Shown piece by piece: positions 1 through 7,194 of a DNA stretch of 22,556 nt (position 1 is the first letter of the stretch; each line of letters opens with the position of its first letter). Source of the stretch: Chromatiales bacterium (GTDB taxonomy: Bacteria > Pseudomonadota > Gammaproteobacteria > UBA6429); NCBI GenBank assembly GCA_027076405.1, contig JALTJN010000159.1:1-22556 (forward strand), written 5' to 3'. The notes under the pieces were generated by a model that made no database searches, was not told the origin of the DNA, and saw only the letters and a list, made by a program, of their open reading frames with translations. Both the position numbers and the translations under genes were made by a program.

Positions 1-508
1 CGTCTACAGGCACGTTTAGGAGCCGTGAGGGGATGATTTATCCCCTCATGACGTACGCAAGCTGCGCACAGCGCAAACAGCGGTAATCGAGGGCACCGCG
101 AGCGTTTTACGCGAGCGTTAACATCCGTCTTCACCTTTGTTTCTATGGGCACCCTATGTAGGGCTGAGACAATATATTCTTTGTGCAATGAAGAATGCCC
201 AACCACCAATCTCCGTAAGGGGCGATAAGGCTTTCTAAAAATCAGTACACAAATATGTAACGCGATAGCCCCATACACACCAATACGGAGTAATAACAGG
301 GGGAGAAGTGCAGAATATAGAACAATTCACTGTCAGTTTTTGGCTACCCCAAAGTCCGTAATTAATTAGAACGGCAAAATAGGGCTAAAACCTGCTCATT
401 TGGGGGTAAAAACGGTTTTTGAGGTTTTTATTCACCCTCTTTTATTATTTATTTAAAATCAATCACTTAGATGTTAATTTGTGGTGTTGATGATAGGCGC
501 TAAAAAAC

Positions 509-583
509 GGGGATCAGTTGGGTGCTGTTGGGGTACTGTTGGGGATCAGTTGGGTACTGTTAGGGGTCAGATGGGGGTCAGTT
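509..583 (+). repeat. Tandem GGGG(A/T)(T)CAGTT units, cluster 1
   Basis: Seven head-to-tail units of 10-11 bp can be read: GGGGATCAGTT, GGGTGCTGTT, GGGGTACTGTT, GGGGATCAGTT, GGGTACTGTT, AGGGGTCAGAT, GGGGGTCAGTT. The period is close to one helical turn, so all units face one side of the DNA. This is typical of arrays bound by a protein, such as tyrosine-integrase arm sites or replication iterons. No integrase or replication gene is in view, so the binding partner is unknown. G-runs spaced this way could also form G-quadruplexes. Confidence 0.8.
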
Positions 584-636
584 AGAGGGAGACAGATTTG
601 CAATATGCGATATCGAGTGAAATATTAAGTTATTAA

Positions 637-655
637 GGTACCCCAACTGATCCCA
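637..655 (-). repeat. Inverted copy of the GGGG-CAGTT unit
   Basis: Read on the minus strand this segment gives TGGGATCAGTTGGGGTACC, that is one and a half units of the neighbouring arrays in opposite orientation. It lies between the two direct clusters and is separated from them by AT-rich DNA on both sides. The arrangement of direct arrays, AT-rich spacer and inverted copy is reminiscent of an att or origin complex (inference). Confidence 0.7.
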
Positions 656-690
656 ATTTGTTCAATAAATAGACAATACGGCTGCAAAAG

Positions 691-729
691 GATCGGTTGG
701 GGTCAGTTGGGGATCAGTTGGGGTCAGTT
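691..729 (+). repeat. Tandem GGGG(A)TCAGTT units, cluster 2
   Basis: Three clean units (GGGGTCAGTT at 699-708, GGGGATCAGTT at 709-719, GGGGTCAGTT at 720-729) follow a degenerate one, GATCGGTT, at 691-698. They share orientation and phase with the cluster at 509-583. The array stops about 70 bp before the left end of the IS3 remnant. Confidence 0.8.
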
Positions 730-813
730 TGAACCTAAGCAGGCGGGGATTGGATTCAAAGTGCTCGTGAACATGCTAAATCCAGTTTATAGAGTAGTGT
801 AAAGCTCCCACTT

Positions 814-1612
814 TTAGTAATACTTTAAATTAGAGTTTTCCTCTTGTTTATGAATGGTTAGATACTTCCATGGCGCCAAGTCATTCAGTGAGTCATGCGG
901 CCGTTCTTCGTTATATTCTCTGATCCAATTTTCAGTCAGTTCCCTGACTTCATTCAATGTTTTAAAGACATACATATTTAGTATTTCATCACGGTAGATT
1001 CGGTTAAGACGTTCAACGAATGAGTTTTTGGTTGGGGTGCCAGGCTTGATAAATTCAAGCTTAATATTATGCTCCTCTGCCCACTCAGCAGGCGTGCTGG
1101 AGATAAATTTCGGTCCATTATACATTCGTAACTGCTTTGGATAAGCTCGCTATGCCACAATACGTTCTAGCATTCGGATCACACGTTGTGATGGCAGATT
1201 TAGATCTATCTCTATTGCTAAGGCTTCAGGGTTAAAATCATCCACCACATTAAATATTCTGAAGCGCCTAGCACAAAACAGGCTGTCACTCATAAAATCA
1301 ATTGATCAGGACTGGTTTAAGCTCGCGGGTACTGCCAGTGGTTCTGGATGGCGTGTTAGTAATCGTTTTTTCTCTCTGTGCCGTTTGTTCAGATTCAACT
1401 CACAATACAGTCTATGAATCCGTTTATGGTATACATGGATACCGCAAGTGACGTAAGATCTTGAGGAGCTAGCTAAAATCGTATGCTGGGTAGCACTCAA
1501 CCATTTTCTGAAATGCCGTGTATCACGGGTTCATTCTTTTTCGTATCTGGCTAATAACGGTAAACCGAATCACTGATGCTCACTGCCCGGCAGGCTATTC
1601 GAAGACTGCCGC
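814..1612 (-). pseudogene. IS3-family transposase OrfB, pseudogene
   Basis: The minus-strand frame keeps clear IS3 OrfB (rve/DDE integrase) text. It runs from a CRAVSISDSVYRY segment near 1600, through HKRIHRLYCELNLNKRHREKK, VVDDFNPEALAIEIDL and NGPKFISS, to the C-terminal NSFVERLNRIYRDEIL and EYNEERPHDSLNDL. In-frame stops replace expected residues: TGA after the LNQS segment near 1306 and TAG after ERIVA near 1155, both probably former Trp codons, plus two more near 1550 and 1500. The DDE residue before NGPKF is Tyr rather than Asp. The last 103 codons (814-1125) remain open. It is inactive. Confidence 0.85.
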
Positions 1613-1639
1613 CATGCTGCTGTCATGCATAGTCAACCA

Positions 1640-1908
1640 GTTCACGACGCGTTGCCGGCTTTACAGATCGTATGTTCCAGGATCAAGTCTGCATACATCT
1701 ACTTCAAACGTCGATTCTCTTCCTTCAGCTCTTTGAGACGTTTGATGTCAGAAGCCTCCATACCGCCGTACTTAGACCTCCAGTTGTAATAAGTCGCATC
1801 CGATATGCCGTATTAACGGCAAACGTCATTAACCTGTTTGCCACTTTCTATTTGTTCTAAGATCCTGATGATCAGGGTTTCCTTATGACGTGATTTTTTA
1901 TTATCGTT
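1640..1908 (-). pseudogene. IS3-family transposase OrfA, pseudogene
   Basis: A minus-strand frame reads NKKSRHKETLIIRILEQIES, then GKQVNDVCR, a stop, YGISDATYYNWRSKYGG, MEASDIKRLKELKEENRRLK, a stop, and MYADLILEH. This is the helix-turn-helix plus leucine-zipper layout of IS3 OrfA (HTH_Tnp_1 family). The two in-frame stops lie near 1812 (TAA) and at 1699-1701 (TAG). No intact initiation codon was found at the expected place near 1905, although a GGAAGGAGAA stretch suitable as a ribosome site precedes it on the minus strand. Confidence 0.8.
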
Positions 1909-2046
1909 CTCCTTCCAGTTAGTTTACGGTGGAGAACTCTAATTGGTTATGTCACTATTCTATGGGGTGGTTACACGGGGCGTATAAGTAACATGAGTAT
2001 AAACATTGGGTGATAAATAGTTTGTATTAATGTGTAGTGGCATACT

Positions 2047-2397
2047 TTATTTTAATTTGTATATATCAGAAAGCTCTCGAATATGTCCCATTTTATGAAC
2101 TCCAATTTCAACTAAAGACGCAATTGTTTTCTGAATATCTAGTTCAATGTTGTAATCATGGATATACTGGCTTATAAGCAGATCATATACTTCCATATGG
2201 TCGCCAAATAGCACGCTTTTATCGAGCACCTGGCCTTCGATATCTTCAAGTTCTGAATTTTTTAGATCAGTACCATCTTTAATGGCCAGCATAATGGCAA
2301 ATCGCGACAGAATATTGGGTGTAATTCCTGTCTTCGATTTCATAAATTGCATTTTATTGGTGGCTTTTCTGGAAAGCCTGATTCGATTAGGTAGCAT
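2047..2397 (-). CDS. dndE: DNA sulfur modification protein DndE
   Basis: This 116-residue protein is the normal length for DndE, the small basic subunit of the phosphorothioate machinery, which binds nicked DNA and is needed for modification in the studied systems. It is recognised by size, position as last gene after dndD, and its N-terminus (MLPNRIRLSRKATNKMQFMK followed by TGITPNILSRFAI), which matches the DndE pattern of Arg/Lys-rich start and a helix containing 'TGxTPNxLxR'. Its ATG lies two bases after the dndD TAA, so the two genes are probably translationally coupled. It is the last gene of the dndBCDE operon. No rho-independent terminator is visible between its stop and the IS remnant. 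Confidence 0.93.
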   Translation of the reverse strand: MLPNRIRLSRKATNKMQFMKSKTGITPNILSRFAIMLAIKDGTDLKNSELEDIEGQVLDKSVLFGDHMEVYDLLISQYIHDYNIELDIQKTIASLVEIGVHKMGHIRELSDIYKLK

Positions 2398-2399
2398 GA

Positions 2400-4406
2400 T
2401 TACATTGCCTTAGATTGTTTTGACTTCCAGAAGTAACCTTCTTTAGCCGTTGTGCACTTATGTTTGGTATCAAAGTCCAACTTATATGCGTGTGATATGC
2501 TGGAAGACAGTTCCTCATAAAATTCCTCATCAACTTCCGTATCAGTCGATAAAATAATGACTTGGTGACTAGCATAAGGAAAGTAATTTTGAATAAGTTT
2601 GGTGCGATGGATAGAGTCAAGTCGTGCTAATGGGGTATCAATAATAATGGGTAGCTTTCTTCCTGATGTGCGCGCTAACGCCTCAAGGATCGATATAGCA
2701 TAGATTTGCTTTTCTCCCGCTGAAAGCTCGTCTTTATCAATTTCAACATTATTTTCATTAACTAATTTGACGGAGAAGTCGGTGGGGTTAATCTCTGCGT
2801 GCAAGCTAATATCTTCTTTTCGAGCCAGGCGGTGGTATGAATTAATAAATTCATTCTCCAAATCATTGATTTTCCTTTTTGCCATTTCTTTAGAAAATTC
2901 TTTAAGTAATGATTTTGAGTTGCTGGCGTATTCAAGGGTCCGATCTCTATTATCCGAGGAGGTAAAATTAAGCGTTAGTTTGTCTAATTTTCGTGCGATA
3001 TCTATTGCATCTCTAAGGTGGCGTTTCCGATTCTCAATATAGGTTTTTTGTTTGGCTAGAGCTGCTGCACGTTTAGTGTGTTGCTTCTTGATATCATCCA
3101 TTATTGGTTTGATTAAACTTTCTTCCGGCGCGCGAGAAATATTTTTTCCAGCCATATCAAGTTTGTTGTTTATAGAGTCAAGTTCCTTGCCGAGCTCTTT
3201 TAGCTTAGCTGATTGGTTATCGATAGAATCGTTTATGGTTGCCTCTACGGTTTTTAATAGGCTGTCAGAAACATCATGAATAATCTCTGTTTTTTGTTTT
3301 GGGTGGATAACTTTGCCAAATTCTTTTTCGATTGCCTTATTAACTTTATCAAACTCATCATCATCTAAAAGCTTTTTGACTCTCTTTTCTAGTGAAGTAA
3401 GGTGTTTATTGACTAGCTCAGCCGTATTGTCATTATTTTTTTGCTGTGATTCATTAAAAAGTTGTTTGAGTGTCTTTTTTGCAAAACTTTTAGCTAGAGA
3501 CAGTGGGTAGCTTCCGTCGACCAGTTCTCGAATTTCCTTTTTAAGGATTTCTTTTTTTGCACTTAAGGCCGCTTGGTTTTCGAGCTCCTTTTCACGTGTA
3601 GCCGCCCAGGCGCCACCGCGTTCAGTTAAGTTATTCTCAAGCTTCTCTAATATTACGTCAGTTTCTGATAGTTTAATGCGTATTGCTTCGTAGGCCTCTA
3701 GCTCTCGATGTGCTTTATCCTCGTGTTCTTGGAGTTCTTTTTCAAGAATATTGATTTCTTTTTGCGTTTCAAGAGTTGTGCTTTTCTTGGACTCGTTTCT
3801 GAGTAAAAGCGTAAGATCTGCATTGAGTGTATCGATTAGATCAAGGCCCAATAATTTTTTTATGGCATCGCCTAAGGCAAATCCTCCCGTGTCTTCAGCC
3901 AGTTCCGCGATTTTCTCACTATCAAAGAAAAACAAGTCAGATACGCCAATAGGAATAAGCTCATTTAGAAACCCCTGACACTGTTCAGCATTGAGTTCTG
4001 ATAACTCTTCACCATTTTCTGAGATGCTTAAGTGTTCAACGACCTTTTTGCCTTTAAGCATCCAGTGACGTTTTACAGTGTAATGCTTAACAACACCCAT
4101 ATTAGCATAGTTGAATGTTAGCTCAATACAGGATGAATCCGTTTGGATAAGCGATCTTTCAGAACGATGGATCGATTTTTCTAAAAAGGCATCATAGGTT
4201 TTTTGTGCAGTACCAGGCCCGAGAGATTGTTTCCCATATAAGGCTAAACGTACTGCCGTTAATGTTGTGGTTTTCCCCGCTCCGTTGAGGCCACCATAAA
4301 GGATAATAGGGCGTTTTTTTCCGTATTTTACCCGTGGCATTAAATCAAAAGTATGCTGACCTTGGAAAACTCTAAAATCAGTAAGGCTAAGGGTTTCAAG
4401 CAACAT
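2400..4406 (-). CDS. dndD: DNA sulfur modification ATPase DndD
   Basis: DndD (668 residues) is the SMC/RecF/Rad50-like ATPase of the phosphorothioate complex, thought to couple ATP hydrolysis to DNA structure changes or nicking for sulfur insertion. Visible motifs are Walker A GGLNGAGKT at residues 38-46, a long charged coiled-coil region at about 200-520, the ABC signature LSAGEKQ at 561-567, Walker B LPIIIDTP at 585-592 with D590, the D-loop ARLD at 594-597 and a switch region STDTE near 620. I see no CxxC zinc-hook at the coiled-coil apex. The ATG overlaps the dndC stop by one base (TAATG). Length and layout agree with other DndD proteins. Confidence 0.95.
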   Translation of the reverse strand: MLLETLSLTDFRVFQGQHTFDLMPRVKYGKKRPIILYGGLNGAGKTTTLTAVRLALYGKQSLGPGTAQKTYDAFLEKSIHRSERSLIQTDSSCIELTFNYANMGVVKHYTVKRHWMLKGKKVVEHLSISENGEELSELNAEQCQGFLNELIPIGVSDLFFFDSEKIAELAEDTGGFALGDAIKKLLGLDLIDTLNADLTLLLRNESKKSTTLETQKEINILEKELQEHEDKAHRELEAYEAIRIKLSETDVILEKLENNLTERGGAWAATREKELENQAALSAKKEILKKEIRELVDGSYPLSLAKSFAKKTLKQLFNESQQKNNDNTAELVNKHLTSLEKRVKKLLDDDEFDKVNKAIEKEFGKVIHPKQKTEIIHDVSDSLLKTVEATINDSIDNQSAKLKELGKELDSINNKLDMAGKNISRAPEESLIKPIMDDIKKQHTKRAAALAKQKTYIENRKRHLRDAIDIARKLDKLTLNFTSSDNRDRTLEYASNSKSLLKEFSKEMAKRKINDLENEFINSYHRLARKEDISLHAEINPTDFSVKLVNENNVEIDKDELSAGEKQIYAISILEALARTSGRKLPIIIDTPLARLDSIHRTKLIQNYFPYASHQVIILSTDTEVDEEFYEELSSSISHAYKLDFDTKHKCTTAKEGYFWKSKQSKAM

Positions 4407-5977
4407 TATGCGGATACCTCACTGAGTTCTTGTTTTAACTGCTCAATTTTTTCTTTCCATAGATCATGTTTTGCTAATTCCATATTCCGCAGGTTGATTT
4501 CTTCTAGTGATTCCCAGTCTTTTTTGAGTACAGACTCTAGTTTTTGATGCACGCCTTTCCTTTTACCTAAACCGCTAACCGAAAGCTCCACTTCAATTAG
4601 TTTCATTATGAGCTCCGCAGGGACATTGTATTTTTCACCCAGCATATTAAGAAGTTTTGCATCAGGCTCGGAGAACGCACCGGCATCATTTTCGATCCAT
4701 TCAATTTCAGTGTCATACACCTCAGCGTAAATGCGAGGTAAGGAATCTGCCCAATCTGGTTCATTTGGATCGCGCAGCCATTGCTGACGAATAACCTGAA
4801 GTTCATCTACTGAAATAAGTGAGAAGTCATGACCACCATCTTTTAACTCTTTTTCAATCTGTAGTAATTCTTTTAGCCATTTTTGGCGATACTCCATCCA
4901 ATAGGGGCCGCGGCTTACTTTGCTGTCTACGTTCTCAACTTTTCCGCGATTACGTTTTGAAATAACATTCCCATCTTTATCTTTTGATTTCTCCACCGTA
5001 CTCCAATAATGTACTTTGCCAGTGCGGCGTTTGAAATTCCTGAATGTTGATTTTTTATCAGGATCAGTTGTGTCATGCAGCATGTTTCGAAAATCAAGCA
5101 GTGGTTTCATCCAGGTGGCACCTGATTCAATTAAACCATGTAGTGCTTTATCTTTGCTGACGACAGTACAGGTCCAACAGCCAAAACGAGAATTACCACA
5201 AGAAGGGGTGCTTTTATCGATAACCAATGGGCATTCACCTTGGTTTGAGCCTTTGTACAAATCAAAGAGCAACTGGTTATCACCTTTCCAAGGGCAGGGC
5301 GCACTCATAAGGTACTGCCATACATCATCAGCACTCCAGTCGATAATGGGCATAAAGGTATACGCATTTGGGAGTGAGTTATGCCTGCCTAAATTTGAAT
5401 CTTTACTTTTGTGTCTTGTGATAGCTTGTGCCCGGCTCGCACTTTCTTGCGTACGCGAGCCAAGAGCAACGATGACTTCACCAAATTCACTGGCTTTATT
5501 GGTGATGAATCGGCTGACAGGGTCTATTTTCATACGCTCAGTACACCAGCGAAATGTTTGTGTGGGGGCAGGGTATCCACGACCGAGTAAGCTAGCCCAA
5601 AATGTTTTTTCGGTTTCGGGGATCACTTTATGAGCACTAATGGGTAAATTGTTATATTGTGATTCTTGGTTAATGAGCTCAAGTGTTTGGTTGATCATGT
5701 CAACAACAACAGGCGTTTCAACTAAGGTGTCAGATGAAACAACATAGACAGGCTTAGTTCTTTGGTCAGGCGTTAGACCAAGTAGTGCGCTGTATATAAG
5801 CGAAAGGACACAGGTTGAATCTTTGCCACCACTAAAGCCAATTATCCAAGGTCGATTATCGCTGCAATATGTTTCTTGTATATTATTAATGATGTCAGTG
5901 AGAGGACGTTCTGCAATAGATAAGTCCTTTAGCATTTCTTCATGACTGTTATAAAGGTAACTATTTTTACTGCTCAT
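4406..5977 (-). CDS. dndC: Phosphorothioation sulfurtransferase DndC
   Basis: DndC (523 residues) is the PAPS-reductase-like N-type ATP pyrophosphatase of the pathway. It is expected to activate the DNA backbone with ATP and to carry a 4Fe-4S cluster. The PP-loop SGGKDST is at residues 49-55. Candidate cluster cysteines are Cys145 (in RWC), Cys260, Cys267 and Cys270, the last three in SCGNSRFGCWTC, with Cys249 nearby. SRTQES near 174-179 and IIDWSADDVW at 211-220 are typical of the PAPS-reductase fold. Its ATG overlaps the dndB stop by four bases (ATGA), and it overlaps dndD by one. It has the full domain and looks intact. A 205-codon antisense frame inside it is a shadow. Confidence 0.95.
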   Translation of the reverse strand: MSSKNSYLYNSHEEMLKDLSIAERPLTDIINNIQETYCSDNRPWIIGFSGGKDSTCVLSLIYSALLGLTPDQRTKPVYVVSSDTLVETPVVVDMINQTLELINQESQYNNLPISAHKVIPETEKTFWASLLGRGYPAPTQTFRWCTERMKIDPVSRFITNKASEFGEVIVALGSRTQESASRAQAITRHKSKDSNLGRHNSLPNAYTFMPIIDWSADDVWQYLMSAPCPWKGDNQLLFDLYKGSNQGECPLVIDKSTPSCGNSRFGCWTCTVVSKDKALHGLIESGATWMKPLLDFRNMLHDTTDPDKKSTFRNFKRRTGKVHYWSTVEKSKDKDGNVISKRNRGKVENVDSKVSRGPYWMEYRQKWLKELLQIEKELKDGGHDFSLISVDELQVIRQQWLRDPNEPDWADSLPRIYAEVYDTEIEWIENDAGAFSEPDAKLLNMLGEKYNVPAELIMKLIEVELSVSGLGKRKGVHQKLESVLKKDWESLEEINLRNMELAKHDLWKEKIEQLKQELSEVSA

Positions 5978-7059
5978 TTGTTGAAGGCCTTTTCAATTTC
6001 TTCTTCTTGGGGGTTCAGGGGAACGCCTAAATGCTGTTTAATATAACACCCTGTTAGAATAACATTAGTCCGTTGCTTGCTAATGCGCCCGTGAACCATG
6101 GCGCGACCTTCCCAGTCACTGTTTGCTCGAGACCAATCAATCTTTTTAAGCTTTTTAAGTTTCTTTTTCCAGGTTGATTCGGCTTTAGTTATCATATCTG
6201 AGCCTATTTGCCCCATGGCCTGTAATATCACACCGTGCGCATTCACGTATTCTTCACGTAGCTCAGAGGTGTTTACTTTCTTTTCTAATGCATGTTGCCA
6301 ATCTATCATGTTAGCAGCCACTTCATTCCAATATCTTATTGCTAAATCCTTTTCTTCTTTTGTACTTTCTTCTTTATTCTTTTTCTTAAGCAGAGCTTTA
6401 GTTGAATTTTTAATACTGCTAAGGGTAAACAGCTTTGTGCTTCGGTTCGAAATACTGGATTTTTCCATCTCTGTCAGACGACTAAATACGCGAACCTTCT
6501 TTTGTACATCCCTGCCAAGCTCGGAAATTGTGTCTCGAAGGTCATACAGTGTGCTAATGGAATCACTTGGACGGACGGCATGTTTGTTTAAATCAGCAAA
6601 CATCTGCTGGCTCCGTGAGAGGCCCTCATCTATAAAAAAGAGAACAGAAATGTTGTCGTGAGCAAGCTCGGGGTTCTCTTTAATAGCTTCCTCAATGGCG
6701 GCGCGTCGATGTTGTCCATCGTTGATTAAGATTTGTGCATCCATAGGAATAGAAAGACTGCCCATATTTTGACCAATACCGGTGTCAGAAATCGGCTCAA
6801 ATAACACATTGGCATCGACAGATGCGGTTAGAGAAGATAGAGTGTAGTCTGCGTGGTTATCAATAAGATAAGAAGAAAGTTCAGGTATCCGGCTTTTGTT
6901 TAAGGTGCGTTGAGCCCTTAGCTCTGGTGGTACTTCGTCTTCATCAAAAATAAATAATTTGGGGACAATCCGCATGGGACACATTGCAATATAGCAAGGT
7001 CTATTCGCTTGAATTCCTCTTACGGCGGGGAATGTATGATGATAATTTGATTCCGTCAT
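5974..7059 (-). CDS. dndB: DndB, DGQHR-domain regulator of the dnd operon
   Basis: DndB (361 residues) is the first gene of the modification operon. In studied systems it represses dnd transcription and affects how fully sites are modified. The family hallmark DGQHRRA is at residues 114-120, followed by a QQMFADLNKHAVRPS segment near 155 that is conserved in DGQHR proteins. The DGQHR fold belongs to the ParB/sulfiredoxin superfamily, which is notable given the three ParB-like genes on the opposite strand. A sigma70-like promoter and paired 11-bp repeats lie just upstream, consistent with autoregulation. The start ATG at 7059 gives a leader of about 25 nt and has only a weak ribosome site. Confidence 0.93.
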   Translation of the reverse strand: MTESNYHHTFPAVRGIQANRPCYIAMCPMRIVPKLFIFDEDEVPPELRAQRTLNKSRIPELSSYLIDNHADYTLSSLTASVDANVLFEPISDTGIGQNMGSLSIPMDAQILINDGQHRRAAIEEAIKENPELAHDNISVLFFIDEGLSRSQQMFADLNKHAVRPSDSISTLYDLRDTISELGRDVQKKVRVFSRLTEMEKSSISNRSTKLFTLSSIKNSTKALLKKKNKEESTKEEKDLAIRYWNEVAANMIDWQHALEKKVNTSELREEYVNAHGVILQAMGQIGSDMITKAESTWKKKLKKLKKIDWSRANSDWEGRAMVHGRISKQRTNVILTGCYIKQHLGVPLNPQEEEIEKAFNK

Positions 7060-7077
7060 AGTGAAATACTGTGTTTG

Positions 7078-7110
7078 TGGAAGTTAAACGAATACTAAAT
7101 GGAAGTTAAA
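7078..7110. promoter_or_regulatory. Paired direct repeats, candidate DndB operator
   Basis: TGGAAGTTAAA occurs exactly at 7078-7088 and again at 7100-7110, a centre spacing of 22 bp or about two helical turns. The first copy covers the expected dndB transcription start; the second lies between its -35 and -10. A repressor bound to both would block dndB transcription. DndB is the obvious candidate because it is the family's known repressor and is encoded next to the site. I do not see an inverted TACG/CGTA arrangement of the kind I recall reported for another DndB, so recognition here may differ. Confidence 0.55.
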
Positions 7111-7120
7111 TTAATGTCAA
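7092..7120 (-). promoter_or_regulatory. Predicted sigma70 promoter of dndBCDE
   Basis: On the minus strand there is a perfect -35 TTGACA (7115-7120), a 17-bp spacer, and -10 TAGTAT (7092-7097, four of six consensus bases). Transcription would start near 7085, about 25 nt before the dndB ATG. Both 11-bp repeats overlap it. Confidence 0.65.
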
Positions 7121-7135
7121 CAATAACGTCCTTTT

Positions 7136-7183
7136 TTGTCACTAGATCAGTCTTCATAAATAAGAAACTTTAATGTTTAAGGA
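7136..7183 (+). promoter_or_regulatory. Weak candidate promoter and ribosome site of the helicase operon
   Basis: TTGTCA at 7136-7141 could serve as -35, with TAAATA at 7157-7162 as -10, although the 15-bp spacer is short. AAGGA at 7179-7183 lies 11 bp before the helicase ATG at 7195 and is a plausible ribosome binding site. The region is shared with the divergent dndB promoter, so both operons could respond to the same regulator. Confidence 0.35.
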
Positions 7184-7194
7184 TATTTTTTAAT

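Larger units (their letters stand above)
1..796. other. Gene-poor left flank of the island
   Basis: No open frame here looks like a convincing gene on either strand. A short open stretch at 3-86 (plus strand, frame 3) runs in from the window edge and stops at a TAA. It may be the tail of a gene lying mostly outside, but I do not recognise it. A 9-bp stem hairpin lies at 26-48 (TGAGGGGAT, loop GATTT, ATCCCCTCA) without a T-run. The 9-mer GCGAGCGTT is repeated at 98-106 and 111-119. The right half holds the GGGG-CAGTT repeat clusters listed separately. Together with the neighbouring IS remnant this looks like the edge of a mobile island, which is inference. Confidence 0.6.
797..1976 (-). mobile_element. 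Degenerate IS3-family insertion sequence
   Basis: This is a decayed two-frame (orfA/orfB) IS3-family element read on the minus strand. Imperfect terminal inverted repeats can be seen: TGTAAAGCTCCCACTTTTAGT starting at 798 on the plus strand resembles TGTAACCACCCCATAGAATAG read on the minus strand from 1975. Target duplications are not evident. Both reading frames carry several in-frame stops, and the second catalytic Asp of orfB is changed to Tyr, so the element cannot transpose on its own. It sits directly beyond the 3' end of the dnd operon, with dndE ending at 2047. Boundaries are approximate to a few bases. Confidence 0.8.

Noticed and set aside
509..729. CRISPR array
   Set aside because: Units are 10-11 bp and contiguous, without unique spacers of constant length; no cas genes are present.
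1518..1860. Plus-strand frames of 72 and 62 codons in the left IS remnant
   Set aside because: They lie antisense to decayed IS3 transposase sequence that can be read on the minus strand.
2033..2040. TGTAGTGG near the dndE end as a left end matching the second IS3 remnant (right end ...CCACTACA)
   Set aside because: Only eight bases agree and similarity stops there; too short to claim a composite element.
5016..5633. 205-codon plus-strand open frame inside dndC
   Set aside because: It is antisense to a clearly identified conserved gene, shows no domain and has no ribosome site; a shadow frame.
6098..6661. 187-codon plus-strand open frame inside dndB
   Set aside because: Antisense to dndB, with the Phe/Ser/Leu-rich composition of a shadow of a Lys/Glu-rich gene.
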